A stretch of DNA of 64,000 bases from Mycobacterium sp. NS-7484 (lineage in GTDB: Bacteria; Actinomycetota; Actinomycetes; Mycobacteriales; Mycobacteriaceae), in NCBI RefSeq assembly GCF_001953975.1, contig NZ_MBEJ01000078.1, forward strand, positions 62,001-126,000, written 5' to 3'. Both the position numbers and the translations under genes were made by a program. Of the stretch, positions 25,179-38,900 are shown one piece after another. The notes beneath the pieces are model-generated. The model saw nothing but the letters and a program-made list of their open reading frames with translations. It did no database searches and had not been told where the DNA came from. Each line of letters begins with the position of its first letter. The stretch's first letter is position 1.

Positions 25179-28100
25179 CTACAACATCCCGAGCAACTGC
25201 AGGTCAGTTACGTATTTGACGATGACCTCCGGCGTCACATGGGGAATGTCGTTTGCCGCACCGACTTTCGCCTCCCGCACCGCAGCGTGGAACCGGTCGG
25301 CAGGAGCGTAGGAGCCCAGCGTCGGCTCCGGTGGCTGCAACTCCCCGGCATGCTGCTTCAGCAGCGTCAGCATCTGCAAGACCGAGTTCTGGCGCTGCCG
25401 TTCCGGCAGCTCCTGCAACCGGGTTTCGAACTGGCGCAACCACTCTGAGAAGTCGTCGATGCGCGTGATCGGATAGCCCGCCTCGATCAGCCAGTCGATA
25501 TAGGTGTCGATCCCGACGCCGTCATCGTGCGGATTCATCACGTGGTAGGTCTCGAAATCGGCTGTCGCCGAACGCGCCACCTGCCAACCCAGCGTGGTGA
25601 TGGCCTCCGCGACGAAGTCCACCGGCAGCCCGTCGAAGTGCGCGCGCTGCCGCTCGCCATCGTGGCCGAGTCGGTAGAAGGACTTCGGCGCCACACCGGT
25701 GGCCACGATGCTCAACACCATGCGGCTGACGGTGTCGGCCACATTGAGCTGCCCGGGGTAGGTCGTCTCGGTCAGGATCATGCCCGAGCGGAACACCGCG
25801 ACCGGCAACCCGCACAGATCGTGGGCCTCACGCAGCAACACCTCACCGGCCCACTTGCTGTTGCCGTAGCCGTTGGCGTAGCCGGCGTCGACCGTACGGG
25901 TCGCGCTGATCTCGCGGATGTCGGCGTCCTCGGTGAACTTCGACGGCTCGATCTGGCGGCCCACATCGGATGTGGAGATGTAGTTGTACGGCTTGAGCTT
26001 GGCGGTCAGGGCGAAGCGGATCAGCTCGGCGGTGCCGACGACGTTCGGACCGAACAGCTCGCTGTAGGGCAGCACGCTGTTGACGAACGCCGCCGAGTCG
26101 ACGATGAGATCGACGCTCTCGGCCAGCCGGCGCCACCGCTGCGGGTCGAGTCCGAAGTCGGATTCGCCCTTGTCTCCGGCGACGACCTCGAGCCGTTCGG
26201 CGGCCAGTTCCCGGAACCGGCGTTGCAGCACCGGGTCGGTGTCGAACGTGGCCTCCAACCGGCGGCGGGCATCCTCGTCGGACTTGCCGCGCACCAGGCA
26301 GATCACCTTGTCGTCGACGCGGCGCAGCCGCTGCAGCCAGTCCAGCAGCAGGTACCGGCCGAGGAAGCCGGTGGCCCCGGTCAACAGGACCGTCTGCACG
26401 TTGCCGTCCGGCCGCGGCAGGACGCGGGCCGTGCGCAGGGTGGCCGAGTCGATGAACTTGTCCAGCGTCAGGTCACGGGCATGCACCTCGACGGCGTTGT
26501 GGCCGTGCACCGAGGCGAAGCTGACGCCGCTGGGGCTCTGGGTGTCGGAGGCGGTCTCGCTGTCGAGCTGCAGGCTCAGGCCGGCCACCGTCGGCGTCTC
26601 GAACAAGGTGCGCACCGCGAGGTCCACCTCGAGCGTGGTGTTGACCGCCGCGATCACCCGCATCGCGGAGATCGAATCGCCACCCAGGTCGAAGAAGGAC
26701 TCGTCGACCCCGACCCGGTCCATACCCAGGACCTGGGCGTAGATGCCGGCGATCTTCTCCTCGACGGCGTTGGACGGCGCGCGGTAGCGCGCGGCGTCCT
26801 GGTAATTCGGCGCCGGCAGCGCACGACGGTCCAGCTTGCCGTTGACCGTCAGCGGCAGAACGTCGAGGACGACGATCGTCGACGGCACCATGTAGGCCGG
26901 CAGCCGCACGCCCAACTCCTTGCGCAGCTGGGTCGGATCGCCGTGGCCGGTCACATAACCGACCAGCCTCTTGTCGCCGGGACGGTCCTCGCGGGCGATC
27001 ACCGCGGCCTGGTTCACCCCGTCGAGTTCGGCCAGCGCCGCCTGGATCTCCCCCAGCTCGATGCGGTAACCGCGGATCTTGACCTGCTCGTCGGCACGGC
27101 CCAGATACTGCAGTTGCCCGTCCTCGCCCCACTTGACCAGATCACCGGTGCGGTACATGACCGCTCCGGCAGCGTCGGGTCCGCCGAACGGGCAGGCGAC
27201 GAACCGCGACGCGGTCAGCCCGGCACGGTGCAGATAGCCGACGGCGACGCCGCGGCCGGCCAGGTAGAGCTCGCCGACCACGCCGGCAGAGACCGGACGC
27301 AGCCACTCGTCGAGGACGAACGCCGCGCCCGAGGGCACCGGCGCACCGATCGGGACGACGGCCCCGGCCCGCTGCGTCTTCTGCAGCGGCGCGCTCATCG
27401 TGCCGTAGATCGTGGCTTCGGTCGGCCCGTAGGCGTTGATCATCACCCGACCGGGTGCCCACCGATCCACCACTTCGCTCGGGCAGGCCTCACCGGCCAC
27501 CACCAGCGTGGTGTTCTCCAGGCCCTCGGGCGAGAGCATCCCGACCGCCGACGGGGTCTGGTAGAGCACGCTGACCTTCTCGGCGACCAACAGATCGTGC
27601 AGGTCGTCCGGTGAGCCGGCCACCGACTCGGGCACGACCACCAGCTGCGAGCCGTGCAGCAGGGCGCCCCAGATCTCCCACACCGAGACATCGAAGACGA
27701 GTGAATGCCATTGCGACCACACCTGTCCCGGGCCTGCGGGCAGGTCGGGGTGCAACTGCTGGAGCACCTGCGTCACGTTGCCGTGGGTGACGGCCACACC
27801 CTTGGGCGTGCCGGTGGTACCCGAGGTGTAGATCAGGTACGCGATGTCGTCGGCCGACGGCGGCAACAGGTCGGCGGTGGGATAGATCAGGCCCGCAGAC
27901 TCCACGGCCGGATCGTCGACCTCGACGATCTGTACGTCGGTCCCGTCGAGGCGGGAACGTAGTTCGGCGGTCGTGATGGCAACGATCGGCGCGGCATCGG
28001 CGAGCATGAACTCCAACCGTGTGGCGGGCACGGCCGGGTCGATCGGCAGGTAGGCCGCCCCGGTCTTGAGCACCGCCAGGATCGCCACGATCGCCCGGTC

Positions 28101-31100
28101 GGACCGCGGCGCCAGCAGGGCCACGGTCTGTCCCGGCCCGGCACCCATCAGCGCCAACAGATTTGCCAGCCGGCGCGCGTCCTCGTCGAGCTCGTCGTAC
28201 GTCAGCGTGCAATCGCCGAACGTGAGCGCGGGCGCACCCGGGTCACGCTCCACCTGCCGGCTGAACATCTCCGGGATCGAGATCGGTTCGGCCACCGGTT
28301 GGTCGAGGATGCCGCGGTTGCTCCACTCGTCGAGCCGGTCATGTTCGGCTGCCTCGAGAACGTCCATCGAGGACAGCCGGCGCGTCGGGTCGGTGGTCAT
28401 GTCCACCAGCAACCGCTGGAACCGCTCCACCAGGCCGTCGATCTCGGCGACGCTGAACACGTCGCTGTCGAACTCCAGCCGCAGGCCCAGCTCGTGTCCC
28501 GGCAGGGCCATCACCGACAGCGGGTAGTGGTTGTACTCGCGGTTGTTGAACTCCGTGACCGCCAATTCCTGCACACCCATGAACGCGCTGGTGTCGATCG
28601 GATAGCTCTCGTACAGGAAGAGCGTGTCGAACAGCTGCTCGTGACCGGAGAGGTGGTGAATGTCGGTGAGCGCCAGGTGTTCGTGCTCCAGGGTGTCGTT
28701 GTGAGCGCGCTGCAGCTGCTCGAGCAACTCGGCCACCGTCGTGGTGGCGGTGGTGCGGGCCCGCACCGGAACCGTGTTGATCAGCAGGCCCACCATCGAA
28801 TCCGCGCCGGGCAGGTCGGTGGGCCGACCCGAGACGGCGGTACCGAAGGCGACATCGTGCTGACCGGTCAACCACATCAGCAGCTGGGCCCAGGCGGCCT
28901 GCAGCACGGTGGCCACCGTGGTGTGCTGTGACCGCGCGAGCTCACCGAGCGCCCGGGTGGTCTCGGCCGATACCCGGTAGGTCTCGATGCCGCGGGGGCC
29001 GGGCTCGACCGGCGGCGCGACCAGCGTCGGAGTTTCGAATCCCGCCAACAGGTTTCGCCACGCCACCTCGGCTGCGGGACGATCCTGGCGGGCCAGCCAG
29101 TCGACGAAGTTCCGGTACGACGCCGGTGCGGGCAACCGCTGGCCGAAGTAGCTGGCGAAGATCTCCTGCAACAGGATCGGCAGCGACCAGCCGTCGATCA
29201 CGATGTGGTGGAACGTCAACACAAACCGGTGTTCGTTGCCCGAGGTGCGGATCAGCGCGGCCCGGAACGTCGGCCGTTCGGCGAGGTCGCACACGGCCCC
29301 ACGCTCGGCGTCGCAGAGCTGCCGGACCTCCTCGTCGGGGCTCTGATCGTCCCCGCGCAGATCCAGGTAGCGCCAGGCCATCACCGGATCCGCCGGGATC
29401 ACCTGCACGGGATCACCGAACTGCCCGCAGAAGCGGGCTGCCAGGTTGGGATGGCGAGCCACGACGGTGTGCAGTGCATCGCGTAGCCGGTGCTGGTCCA
29501 CCACACCGGTCACGGTGATGTCGAGCTGCACCGCGTAGACATCGTCGTGGGCCCCTTCACCGCGGGCGAAGGTGGAGTGGAACAGCAGCCCCTGCTGCAC
29601 CGGAGTCAGCGGCAGCACGTCGGCGACGGCGAATTGCTGCTGCAGCTCGTCGATCTGGTGTTGGGTCAGCCGGGCCGGAAGCACATCCGACGGGGTCAAC
29701 CCGCCGCCGCCGGAGCGCACGTGGGCGCAGATCCCCTTCAGCGCCTCGAACCACAACCGGCTGATCCGGTCCACCTGGTCCGGACCGAGCACCGAGGGCG
29801 CCCAGGTCCACGCGGCCTGCAGGCACGGGCCGGCGTCGGTATCCATGGTGCCGGCGTTGAGTTCCACGGTGTGCATCAACGGCATGGCCACGGCCGAGGC
29901 CGCCCCGGTGGCCGACAATGCGTCCTGGTCGATGCGCCACAGCTCGTCGGACAGGTCGCCCACGCCCGCGCCGAGGCGGCCGAGGTAGTTGAACCCGATC
30001 GTCGGGTCCGGTCCGTCCAGCTCGACGTCGTCGTTGAGGTAGCGCAGCATCCCGTAGGTCAGGTCGTCGGGCAGGGCGCGCAACTGTTCTTTCGCCGCCT
30101 TCAGGACGGGTCCCAGTTCGGCCTCGCCGGAAATCACCTGTTCCCAGGGCAATTCGGCCATCTGCAGCGCCACCGGGTATTTGGTGGTGAACCAACCCAC
30201 GGTGCGGGACAGATCGACGTCGGCGGTGTCCTGTCCCCCGATGTCCTCGTTGCGGCCGTGCCCCTCCACGTCGAAACTGATCGGCCTGCTGCCGGTTCCC
30301 AGGTATTCGGCCCACGCCAGGCCGAACGCGATCAGCAGGATGTCCTGGACCCCGGCGTGGAATGCCGCGGGCACCTCGCCCAGCAGCTGCCGGGTGGTCT
30401 CGACGTCCAACTCCAAAGACAGCTGACCGGCGTTGGCATAGGTGTCCACCTCGGGCCGCAGCGCCGGCAACGCCTGGGGCACCGCACTCACCGCACGCCA
30501 GGCGTCGACGTGCCGGACCACGTCCGCGTCCGCGGCGTGCTCGGTCAGCAGGTGCGACCACCGGGCAAAGGACGTCCCCCCGGCCGGTAGCTGCACCGGT
30601 TGACCGGTGTGATGCTGCGCCCAGGCAATATTCAAGTCTTCCAACAGGATTCGCCACGATACGCCGTCGACCGCCAGGTGGTGGATCATCAGCACCAGCT
30701 GGCTGGTGGCAGGCACCCACAGGGCGCGCAGGAGCGAGCCCGCGGACGGATCCAGGTGCGTCAACGCCGCCACGAACGCCTCGTCGGACAGTCCTTCGAC
30801 GACCGACAGGCAGTCACGGGCATTCACCGCACCCGGGTCGGGCACGTTCAGCGACCACTCACCGTCGGCACCGGTCTCGGCGCGCATCCGGAGGGTGGCG
30901 TGCCGATCGAGCAGCGCCTGCACCAAGACCACCACGTCGGCCTCGGTGGCGCCGTCGGGCGCCTGCAGCACCACCGTCTGGTTGAACTGGTCCACCGGGC
31001 CGGGCACTTCGCGCAGCCACCGCATGATGGGCGTGGGCGACACCGGGCCGGTGCCTTCGTCCACCACGGCGTTCTCCGGATCGGCGAAACCCGCCACCCG

Positions 31101-32915
31101 CGCGACACCGGCCACGGTCTGCTCGACGAAGATGTCACGCGGCCGGCACCGCACACCGGCCGCCCGGGCCCGCGCCACCACCTGCATCGACAGGATGCTG
31201 TCGCCGCCCAGATCGAGAAATGAGTCGTCGACGCCGACCTTGTCCACGCCCAGCACCTGGGCGTAGATGTCGGCGAGGATCTCCTCCACGGGGGTGCTCG
31301 GTGCGCGGTAACCGTTTTCGGCACTGCGGTATTCGGGCGCCGGTAGGGCGCGCTTGTCGAGCTTGCCGTTCACGGTCAGCGGGAACGCGTCGACCACCAC
31401 CACCGCGGCGGGCACCATGTAGGCCGGCAGCCGCTTGGCCAGCGCCGCACGCATGTGAACCGGATCGGCGTTGCCGGTGACATACCCGACCAGCCGTTTG
31501 TCACCGGGACGGTCCTCACGGGCGATCACGACGGCCTGGGTCACCCCGTCCAGCCCGGCCAGGGCGGCCTGCACCTCGCCCAGTTCGATGCGGTAACCGC
31601 GGATCTTCACCTGCTCGTCGGCCCGGCCCAGATACTGCAGCTGTCCGTCCTCGCCCCACTTGACCAGATCACCGGTGCGGTACATGACCGACCCGGGGGC
31701 GTCGTCCCCGCCGAACGGGCACGCCACGAACCGGGAGGCGGTGAGCCCCGCCCGACGCGCATAACCGACGGCCACGCCGGCACCGGCGATGTACAGCTCA
31801 CCGACCACGCCCTCGGGGGCAGGCCGAAGCCACTGGTCGAGCACGAACAGCGCCGCGCCGGGGACGGGTGAGCCGATCGGCACGATCCCGCCGCCCTCGC
31901 CGGACGCCGTCAGCGGCGCGCTCATCGCCGCGTAAACCGTTGCCTCCGTGGGACCGTAAGCGTTGATCATCACCCGGCCCGGCGCCCAGCGCTGTACCAA
32001 TTCGGTGGGGCAGGCCTCGCCGGCGACCACCAGTGTCGTGGACTCCAACCGCTCCGGCGACAGCATTCCCGCCGCCGAGGGGGTCAGGCACAGCACACTG
32101 ACCTTCTCGGTCAGAAGCAGGTTGTGCAGGTCATCGGGTGAACTGGCGGCGGCCTCGGGCACGACCACCAGTCGTCCACCGTGCAGTAGCGCGCCCCAGA
32201 TCTCCCACACCGAGACGTCGAAGACGAGCGAATGCCATTGCGACCAGGCCTGACCCGGCCCGGGGGGCAGGTCGGCGTGCAGGCGCTCCACCAGTGAGGT
32301 CACGTTGCGATGGGTCACCGCAACAGCTTTCGGTACGCCGGTGGTTCCCGACGTGTAGGTCATGTAGGCGAGATCTTCGGGCCGGGGTCCCGGCAGAGCA
32401 GTGCTCGAGTGGGTGTCCACCTCGGGGTCGTCGACGCCGATCACCGCCACCGCAGAGCCGTCGAGACGGTTGCGCAGATCCGCCGTGGTGACCGCGGCGA
32501 TGGGCGCCGCGTCGGTGAGCATGAACGCGATTCGCTCATCGGGATGCGCCGGGTCGACGGGCAGGTAGGCGGCCCCGGTCTTGAGCACCGCCAGGATCGA
32601 CACAATGGCCTCGCCCGAGCGCGGAATCAGCATGGCGACGGTCTCCCCCGGACCGGCGCCATGCGCGGCCAGCACGTGCGCCAACCGATTCGAGGCCTCG
32701 TCGAGTTCGCGATAGCTCCAGGACCGCTCGCCGCAGACCAGCGCCATCGATTCCGGGGTCCGCTCCACCTGGGCGCTGAACAACGCCGGAACCGTGACCG
32801 GATCCGACGCGGGGTGGCCCAAGACCGCCCGATTGCCCCACTCGTCGAGCCGATCATGTTCGTTGTCGTCGAGAAGATCGAAGGACAACAGTGTTCGACT
32901 GGAATCGATGCTCAT
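25179..32915 (-). CDS. mps2: GPL non-ribosomal peptide synthetase Mps2 (A-T-E / C-A-T-reductase)
   Basis: A 2578-residue synthetase. Approximate domain order: A3 (30-530), T3 ([10 protein letters not shown], about 575), E3 ([10 protein letters not shown], 630-1060), C4 (HHIVIDGWS, 1080-1510), A4 (1530-2020), T4 ([10 protein letters not shown], about 2080), terminal reductase (2160-2578). The reductase has the NAD(P) motif GATGFLG and the YxxxK pair in YGNSKW. Specificity residues read DVWCVAAVYK for A3 and DVWYVAAIYK for A4; they are near-identical, as expected if both load alanine. Only A3 is followed by an epimerase, so the order fits D-Ala then L-Ala, with reductive release to L-alaninol. 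The protein starts directly with an A domain; the C domain for module 3 is the end of Mps1. Its ATG overlaps the mps1 stop (ATGA). Confidence 0.95.
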   Translation of the reverse strand: MSIDSSRTLLSFDLLDDNEHDRLDEWGNRAVLGHPASDPVTVPALFSAQVERTPESMALVCGERSWSYRELDEASNRLAHVLAAHGAGPGETVAMLIPRSGEAIVSILAVLKTGAAYLPVDPAHPDERIAFMLTDAAPIAAVTTADLRNRLDGSAVAVIGVDDPEVDTHSSTALPGPRPEDLAYMTYTSGTTGVPKAVAVTHRNVTSLVERLHADLPPGPGQAWSQWHSLVFDVSVWEIWGALLHGGRLVVVPEAAASSPDDLHNLLLTEKVSVLCLTPSAAGMLSPERLESTTLVVAGEACPTELVQRWAPGRVMINAYGPTEATVYAAMSAPLTASGEGGGIVPIGSPVPGAALFVLDQWLRPAPEGVVGELYIAGAGVAVGYARRAGLTASRFVACPFGGDDAPGSVMYRTGDLVKWGEDGQLQYLGRADEQVKIRGYRIELGEVQAALAGLDGVTQAVVIAREDRPGDKRLVGYVTGNADPVHMRAALAKRLPAYMVPAAVVVVDAFPLTVNGKLDKRALPAPEYRSAENGYRAPSTPVEEILADIYAQVLGVDKVGVDDSFLDLGGDSILSMQVVARARAAGVRCRPRDIFVEQTVAGVARVAGFADPENAVVDEGTGPVSPTPIMRWLREVPGPVDQFNQTVVLQAPDGATEADVVVLVQALLDRHATLRMRAETGADGEWSLNVPDPGAVNARDCLSVVEGLSDEAFVAALTHLDPSAGSLLRALWVPATSQLVLMIHHLAVDGVSWRILLEDLNIAWAQHHTGQPVQLPAGGTSFARWSHLLTEHAADADVVRHVDAWRAVSAVPQALPALRPEVDTYANAGQLSLELDVETTRQLLGEVPAAFHAGVQDILLIAFGLAWAEYLGTGSRPISFDVEGHGRNEDIGGQDTADVDLSRTVGWFTTKYPVALQMAELPWEQVISGEAELGPVLKAAKEQLRALPDDLTYGMLRYLNDDVELDGPDPTIGFNYLGRLGAGVGDLSDELWRIDQDALSATGAASAVAMPLMHTVELNAGTMDTDAGPCLQAAWTWAPSVLGPDQVDRISRLWFEALKGICAHVRSGGGGLTPSDVLPARLTQHQIDELQQQFAVADVLPLTPVQQGLLFHSTFARGEGAHDDVYAVQLDITVTGVVDQHRLRDALHTVVARHPNLAARFCGQFGDPVQVIPADPVMAWRYLDLRGDDQSPDEEVRQLCDAERGAVCDLAERPTFRAALIRTSGNEHRFVLTFHHIVIDGWSLPILLQEIFASYFGQRLPAPASYRNFVDWLARQDRPAAEVAWRNLLAGFETPTLVAPPVEPGPRGIETYRVSAETTRALGELARSQHTTVATVLQAAWAQLLMWLTGQHDVAFGTAVSGRPTDLPGADSMVGLLINTVPVRARTTATTTVAELLEQLQRAHNDTLEHEHLALTDIHHLSGHEQLFDTLFLYESYPIDTSAFMGVQELAVTEFNNREYNHYPLSVMALPGHELGLRLEFDSDVFSVAEIDGLVERFQRLLVDMTTDPTRRLSSMDVLEAAEHDRLDEWSNRGILDQPVAEPISIPEMFSRQVERDPGAPALTFGDCTLTYDELDEDARRLANLLALMGAGPGQTVALLAPRSDRAIVAILAVLKTGAAYLPIDPAVPATRLEFMLADAAPIVAITTAELRSRLDGTDVQIVEVDDPAVESAGLIYPTADLLPPSADDIAYLIYTSGTTGTPKGVAVTHGNVTQVLQQLHPDLPAGPGQVWSQWHSLVFDVSVWEIWGALLHGSQLVVVPESVAGSPDDLHDLLVAEKVSVLYQTPSAVGMLSPEGLENTTLVVAGEACPSEVVDRWAPGRVMINAYGPTEATIYGTMSAPLQKTQRAGAVVPIGAPVPSGAAFVLDEWLRPVSAGVVGELYLAGRGVAVGYLHRAGLTASRFVACPFGGPDAAGAVMYRTGDLVKWGEDGQLQYLGRADEQVKIRGYRIELGEIQAALAELDGVNQAAVIAREDRPGDKRLVGYVTGHGDPTQLRKELGVRLPAYMVPSTIVVLDVLPLTVNGKLDRRALPAPNYQDAARYRAPSNAVEEKIAGIYAQVLGMDRVGVDESFFDLGGDSISAMRVIAAVNTTLEVDLAVRTLFETPTVAGLSLQLDSETASDTQSPSGVSFASVHGHNAVEVHARDLTLDKFIDSATLRTARVLPRPDGNVQTVLLTGATGFLGRYLLLDWLQRLRRVDDKVICLVRGKSDEDARRRLEATFDTDPVLQRRFRELAAERLEVVAGDKGESDFGLDPQRWRRLAESVDLIVDSAAFVNSVLPYSELFGPNVVGTAELIRFALTAKLKPYNYISTSDVGRQIEPSKFTEDADIREISATRTVDAGYANGYGNSKWAGEVLLREAHDLCGLPVAVFRSGMILTETTYPGQLNVADTVSRMVLSIVATGVAPKSFYRLGHDGERQRAHFDGLPVDFVAEAITTLGWQVARSATADFETYHVMNPHDDGVGIDTYIDWLIEAGYPITRIDDFSEWLRQFETRLQELPERQRQNSVLQMLTLLKQHAGELQPPEPTLGSYAPADRFHAAVREAKVGAANDIPHVTPEVIVKYVTDLQLLGML

Positions 32916-35900
32916 GACTGCCCCCTCGTGTCTGCGGTCATGGCTTCGAGTACCCGCCTGAACCGCGTGACCAACCTTGCGATTCGGACCGAATCGAAGA
33001 TGTCGGAATCGAATTCGACACGTAAGCCCAGTTCATGGCCGGGTACGGCCTGTACCGAAAGCGGGTAGTGGTTGTACTCGCGATTGGTGAAATGGGTGAT
33101 CGCCAGATCATTGACGCCCGACAGGGCGGCCGTGTCGATCGGATAATTTTCGTAGACGAACATCGTGTCGAACAACTGGTCGTGACCGGTCACCCGGTGA
33201 ATCTCGTTGAGCGCCAAGTGCTGATGATCCAGAGTTTCGCTGTACGCGCCCTGGAGTTGATCCAGCAAACTTGCGATCGTGGTGGCCGGGGTGAACGTGG
33301 CCCGCACCGGCACGGTGTTGATCAGCAGGCCGACCATCGACTCGGCGCCGGGAAGGTCGGTCGGGCGCCCCGACACCGCGGTGCCGAAGGCGACGTCGCG
33401 CTGGCCGGTCAGCCACATCAGCAGCTGCGCCCAGGCCCCCTGCAGCACCGTGCTGACGGTGGTGTGACAGGTACGGGCCAATTCGCCCAGGGCCTTGGTG
33501 GTCTCGGCCGACAGCTGGAACGACTCGACCCCGCGGCGCCCCAGTGCGATCCGGGCCGGCGGCCCGACCAGCGTCGGGGTGTCGAAGCCGGCGAATACCT
33601 GGCGCCACGCGTCCTGCGCTGCGCTGACGTCCTGGTCAGCCAACCAGGTGACGAATCGCCGGTACGGAACGGGTGCCGGCAGCCGGCCACCGAAATAGCC
33701 GGCGAAGATCTCCTGCAACAGAATCGGTTTGGACCAACCGTCGAGCACGATGTGGTGGTTGGTGAGCACGAACCGGTGTTGGTTGTCACCGGTACGGATC
33801 AGCGCCGCACGGAACGGCGGCTGATCACCCAGCCCGCCGACCGCGGTCCGTTCGGCGGCGCTGAACTGCTCGATCTGGGATTCCACGTCACTTTCCGGCA
33901 CGCCGGTCAGGTCCTGGTACTGCCAGGCGAGCACCGGCTCGGCCGGCAACACCTGCACCGGCACACCGAAGTCCTCGACAAAGTGGGCGACGATGTTCGG
34001 ACGACGCCTGATCACGTCCTGCACCGCGTCGCGCAACCGGTCGGCGTCCAGCGGGCCGGCCACCGTGATGTCGAGTTGCACCGAGTACAGGTCGTCACCG
34101 CCCTGCCCGGAACCGGTGTGGAACAGCAGACCCTGCTGCAGCGGGGTCAGCGGCAGCACGTCGGCGACGGCACATTGCTGTTGCAGCTCATCGAGCTGCG
34201 GTTGCGACAAGTGCGCCGGCGCAATGTCGGACGGGGTCAGCCCGCCGCCACCGGCGCGGACGTGCGCGCAGATCCCGGCCAGCGCCTCGAACCACAGCCG
34301 GCTGAGCCGGCCGACCTGGTCGGCGTCCAGGGCCGAGGTGGCCCACGTCCAGGTGGCGTGCAGCCGCGGACCGTCCTCGGTTCCGTTCGTGGCGTCGATC
34401 GTGCCGGCGTTGAGTTCCACCGTGTGGCCCAGCGGCGTCGGCACCGCCGAGGCCGTCGCGGTGACCGAGACCGCGTCCTGATCGATCCGCCACAGCTCGT
34501 CGGACAGTTCACCGGCACCCGCACCGAGGCGGCCCAGATAGTTGAAGCCGAAGGCCGGATCCGGACCCTCCAGACCGACCTCGGGATTCAGGTACCGCAG
34601 CAGCCCGTAGGTGATCCCGTCCGGCAGGGCCCGCAGCCGTTCCTTGGCTTCCTTGATCACCGGGCCCAGCGCAGAATCCCCCGAAGTTACTGTGTCCCAG
34701 GTCAATTCACCCGGCAGCAGCTCGACGGGATACTTGGCGGTGAACCACCCGACGGTGCGCGACAGGTCCATGTCGCCGGCGAGTTCCTCGTCGCGGCCGT
34801 GACTCTCGACGTCGACGGCGATCGGATTACCTGCCGTACCGAGGAATTCCGCGGCCGCCAGACCGAACGCGATCAGCAGAATGTCCTGCACGCCGGCGTG
34901 AAACGCGGCCGGGACCGCACCGAGCAACTGCCGGGTGGACTCGACGTCCAACTCCACCGACAACTGCCCGGCGTTGGCGTAGGTGTCCACCGCCGGTTGC
35001 ACGGCCGGCAGCGCCGCGGGCACCGAGGCCACCTGCCGCCACGTGTCCGCGAGCGCGGCCACCGCCGGCTTGTGTGCGTACTCGTTGAGCACCGAGGACC
35101 AGCGCGCAAAGGACGTGCCCACGGCGGGCAACTCGATCGCCTGCCCGCTGCGGTGCTGCGCCCAAGCGATGTTCAAGTCCTCCAACAGGATCCGCCACGA
35201 CACCGCATCCACGGCCAGGTGATGGATCATCAGGACCAGTGCACCGGTGTGGGGCACCCACAGTGCGCTGACCATCTCGCCGGCGGCGGGATTCAGCCGG
35301 GACCGCGCTGCGATCAAGGCCTCGTTCGACAACTCGTCGACGATGTGCACGTAGGCACCGGCATCCACCGTGCCCGGCTCCGGCACCGCGAACGACCTTG
35401 TGCCATCCGGGCCGGCTTCCGCGGTCAACCGCAACATCGCGTGCCGGTCCAACAGGGCCTGCAGCACGATCACCACGTCGCTCTCGGTCACCCCGTCGGG
35501 TGCCCGCAGCACCACCGCCTGGTTGAACTCGTCTGCGGACGCGTCGAGTTCGTGCAACCAGCGCATGATCGGCGTCGCCGGCACCGGGCCGATCCCCTCG
35601 TCGGCCACCGTGGTCTGGCCGTCGGCGGAGACCACGACCTGTGCCAACCGGGCCACCGTCTGCTCGACGAAGACGTCGCGCGGTCGGCACACCAGACCCG
35701 CGGCCCGGGCGCGCGCCACCACCTGCATCGACGAGATGCTGTCCCCGCCGAGGTCGAAGAACGAATCGTCCACGCCGACCCGCTCGACCCCGAGCACCTG
35801 GGCGTAGATGCCCGCCAGGATCTGCTCGACGGCATCGTGCGGTGCCCGGTACTGATCGGCATCCTGGTATTCCGGCGCGGGCAGGGCCCGCGTGTCGAGC

Positions 35901-38900
35901 TTTCCGTTCACCGTGAGCGGCAAGGCATCCAGCACCACCACCGCGGTCGGCACCATGTACGTAGGCAGGCGTTCGGCGAGCGCGGTGCGGGCGGCGGACG
36001 GATCGACCGATCCGGTGGCGTAACCGACGAGGCGTTTGTCGCCTGGACGATCCTCACGGGCGATCACGGCCGCGTGCTCGACACCGTCGACGACGGCCAG
36101 CGCAGCCTGCACCTCACCGAGTTCGATGCGGTAGCCGCGGATCTTGACCTGCTTGTCGGCGCGTCCCTCGTACCGGAGTTCGCCGTCGGTCCCCCACCGC
36201 ACGAGATCGCCGGTGCGGTACATCCGTTGGCCGGGTTCACCGTACGGGCACGCCACGAACCGCGTCGACGAGAGATCCGGACGGCCCACGTAGCCGACCG
36301 CCAATCCGGCGCCGGCCACATACAGTTCGCCGACCACGCCGACCGGGACCTGACGCATCCACTCGTCCAGCACGAAGAACGCCAGATGGCCCAACGGCAC
36401 CCCGATCGGACTGGAGTTGCTGTCGAGGTCGGCGCCGGTGATCTCGCGGTACGAGGCATGCACCGTGGTCTCGGTGATCCCGTACATGTTGATCAACCGC
36501 GGTGAATCCGGGTGGTTGCGCATCCAGCCGGAAAGCCGCTGTGGCTCAAGTGCTTCACCGCCGAACACGACGGTCTCCAGGGCGAGCTGCCGGCCGACCT
36601 CCGGCGCCAGCGTGTCGGCGGTCTGCAACGCATAGAAGGCCGACGGGGTCTGGCTCAGGACGTTGACCTGCTCGTCGACCAAGAGCGCATGCAGGTCTTC
36701 TGGCGAGCGGACCACCGCATCCGGTACGACCAGCAGCCGTCCACCGCTGAGCAGCGGTCCCCAGATCTCCCAGACCGAGTAGTCGAAGGCCAGCGAATGG
36801 CACTGGGTCCAGACCCGGCCGACGGCCAGTTCGGCGCCGAGCGTGTCGAGCAGTGTGGTGACGTTGCGGTGAGTTACCGCCACGCCCTTGGGCATTCCGG
36901 TGGTGCCGGATGTGTAGATGATGTACGCGACGTCGCCGGCTTCAACGGTGGCCGGTAGGTCGGTTGCGGGCTGCGCGCCAATCGACGCGTCGTCGATGTC
37001 GACGATCGGCACGCCGGACGGCTCCAGCCGGTGGCGCAACTCGGCGGTGGTGAGCGCAACCACCGGTTCCGCGTCGGCCAGGACGAATTCGATACGGGCG
37101 TCGGGGTGCGCCGGGTCGATCGGCACGTAGGCCGCCCCGGTTTTCACCACGGCCAGGATCGCGGTGATGGCCTCGGCGTTGCGTGGCAGCAGCATCGCCA
37201 CCCGCCGGCCCGGGGCGGCGCCCCGAGCAGACAGCACCTGCGCCAACCGGTTCGACGCCTCGTCGAGTTCGCCGTAGGTGATCGACCGGCCGTCGTCGGT
37301 GAGCGCCACCGCTTCCCGATCGCGGGCCACCTGGGCGGCGAAGAGTTCCGGAATGGACCGGACCGCCCGGGCCGGTGCGGCCAGCGCTGCACGGTTACCC
37401 CAGTTGTGCAGCCGGTCGTGCTCGTCGGCACCGAGCAGATCGATCGACGAGACCCGGCGGGCCGGATCGGCGGCCATGACCGCCAGCACCTGCTGCATCC
37501 GATTGGCCAGCGCCGCAATGTCGGTCGTGTCGAAGACCTCGCTGTCGAACTCGATGCGCAAGCCCAGCTCGTCACCGGGCATCGCCACCATCGACAGCGG
37601 GTAGTGGTTGTATTCGCGACTGGCGAAGTCGGTGATACCCAGCTCCTGCGCACCCAGGAGGGCCGCGGTGTCCACCGGGTAGTTCTCGTAGACGAACAGG
37701 GTGTCGAACAACCGGTCATGTCCGCTGGCGCGGTGAATCTCGGCCAGTGCCAGGTGTTCGTGTTCGACGGTGTCGTTGTGTACCCGCTGCAGTTGGTCCA
37801 GCAGCTCCGCCACGGTGGTGTTCGCAGCGATCTTTGCCCGCACCGGCACAGTGTTGATCAACAGGCCGACAATCGATTCCGCGCCGGGCAGATCCACCGG
37901 CCGGCCCGATACCGCAGTACCGAACACCACGTCACGATGGCCGGTCTGGGCCATCAGCACCTGGGCCCAGGCAGCCTGCAACACCGTGTTGATCGTGGTG
38001 TGCTGAGCGCGTGCCAACTCGGCCAGTGCACCGGTGACCTCGGCCGGGAGTCGATAGGACTCGACGCCGCGCTGCCCGGCCGGTGTCGGCGGGCCGACGA
38101 GCGTCGGGTTCTCGAAACCGTCCAGCACCTCCCGCCACACCGCCTGCGCAGCAGCATGATCCTGATCGGTCAACCAGCGCACGAAGTTGCGGAACGGTAC
38201 CGGTGCCGGCAGCCGGTGCCCGTGGTAGCGAGCGAAGATCTCCTGCAGCAGGATCGGCAGTGACCACCCGTCGATCACGATGTGGTGGATGGTCAGCATG
38301 AGGCGGTGCCGGGCGTCGCCGGTACGGAGCAGCGCAACCCGGAACGTGGGCGCACCGGCCAGGTCGCAGACGGCGCGGCGTTCGGCCGCGCCCAACTGTT
38401 CGACCCGCTCGTCACCGGAAAGTGCGGTGTCAGAATGGGTTTCGGCCCGCAGGTCGACGTACTGCCAGGCGATCGTCGGATCGGCCGGAAGCACCTGCAC
38501 CGGCTCACCGAACTGCTCACTGAACCGGGCGGCGAGATTGGGATGGCGGGCGATGACGTCCTCCACCGCATCGCGCAGCCGGTTGGGGTCGAGTTCACCG
38601 GTCACAGTGACGCCGAGTTGGACCGCGTACACATCCTCGGCGATCCCGTCGGCCGCGTCCTGCGCGAAGGCGGACTGGAACAGCAGACCCTGCTGCAGCG
38701 GGGTGAGCGGCAGGACATCGGCGATCCGGTACCGCTCGGTCAGCTCGTCGATCTGCTGCTGCGTCAGGCGCACCGGCGCGACATCCGACGGGGTGAGGCC
38801 GCCGCCGCCAGACTGCACGTGGGCGCAGATACCGGCCAGCGCCTCGAACCACAGCGCGCTGAGCCGTTCCACCTGGTCGCGACCGAGCACCGAGGGCGCC

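Noticed and set aside
33035..36505. Very long open frames opposite mps1, mps2 and eccC genes
   Set aside because: They are antisense to well-supported genes and arise from G/C-biased third positions; no ribosome sites or domains.
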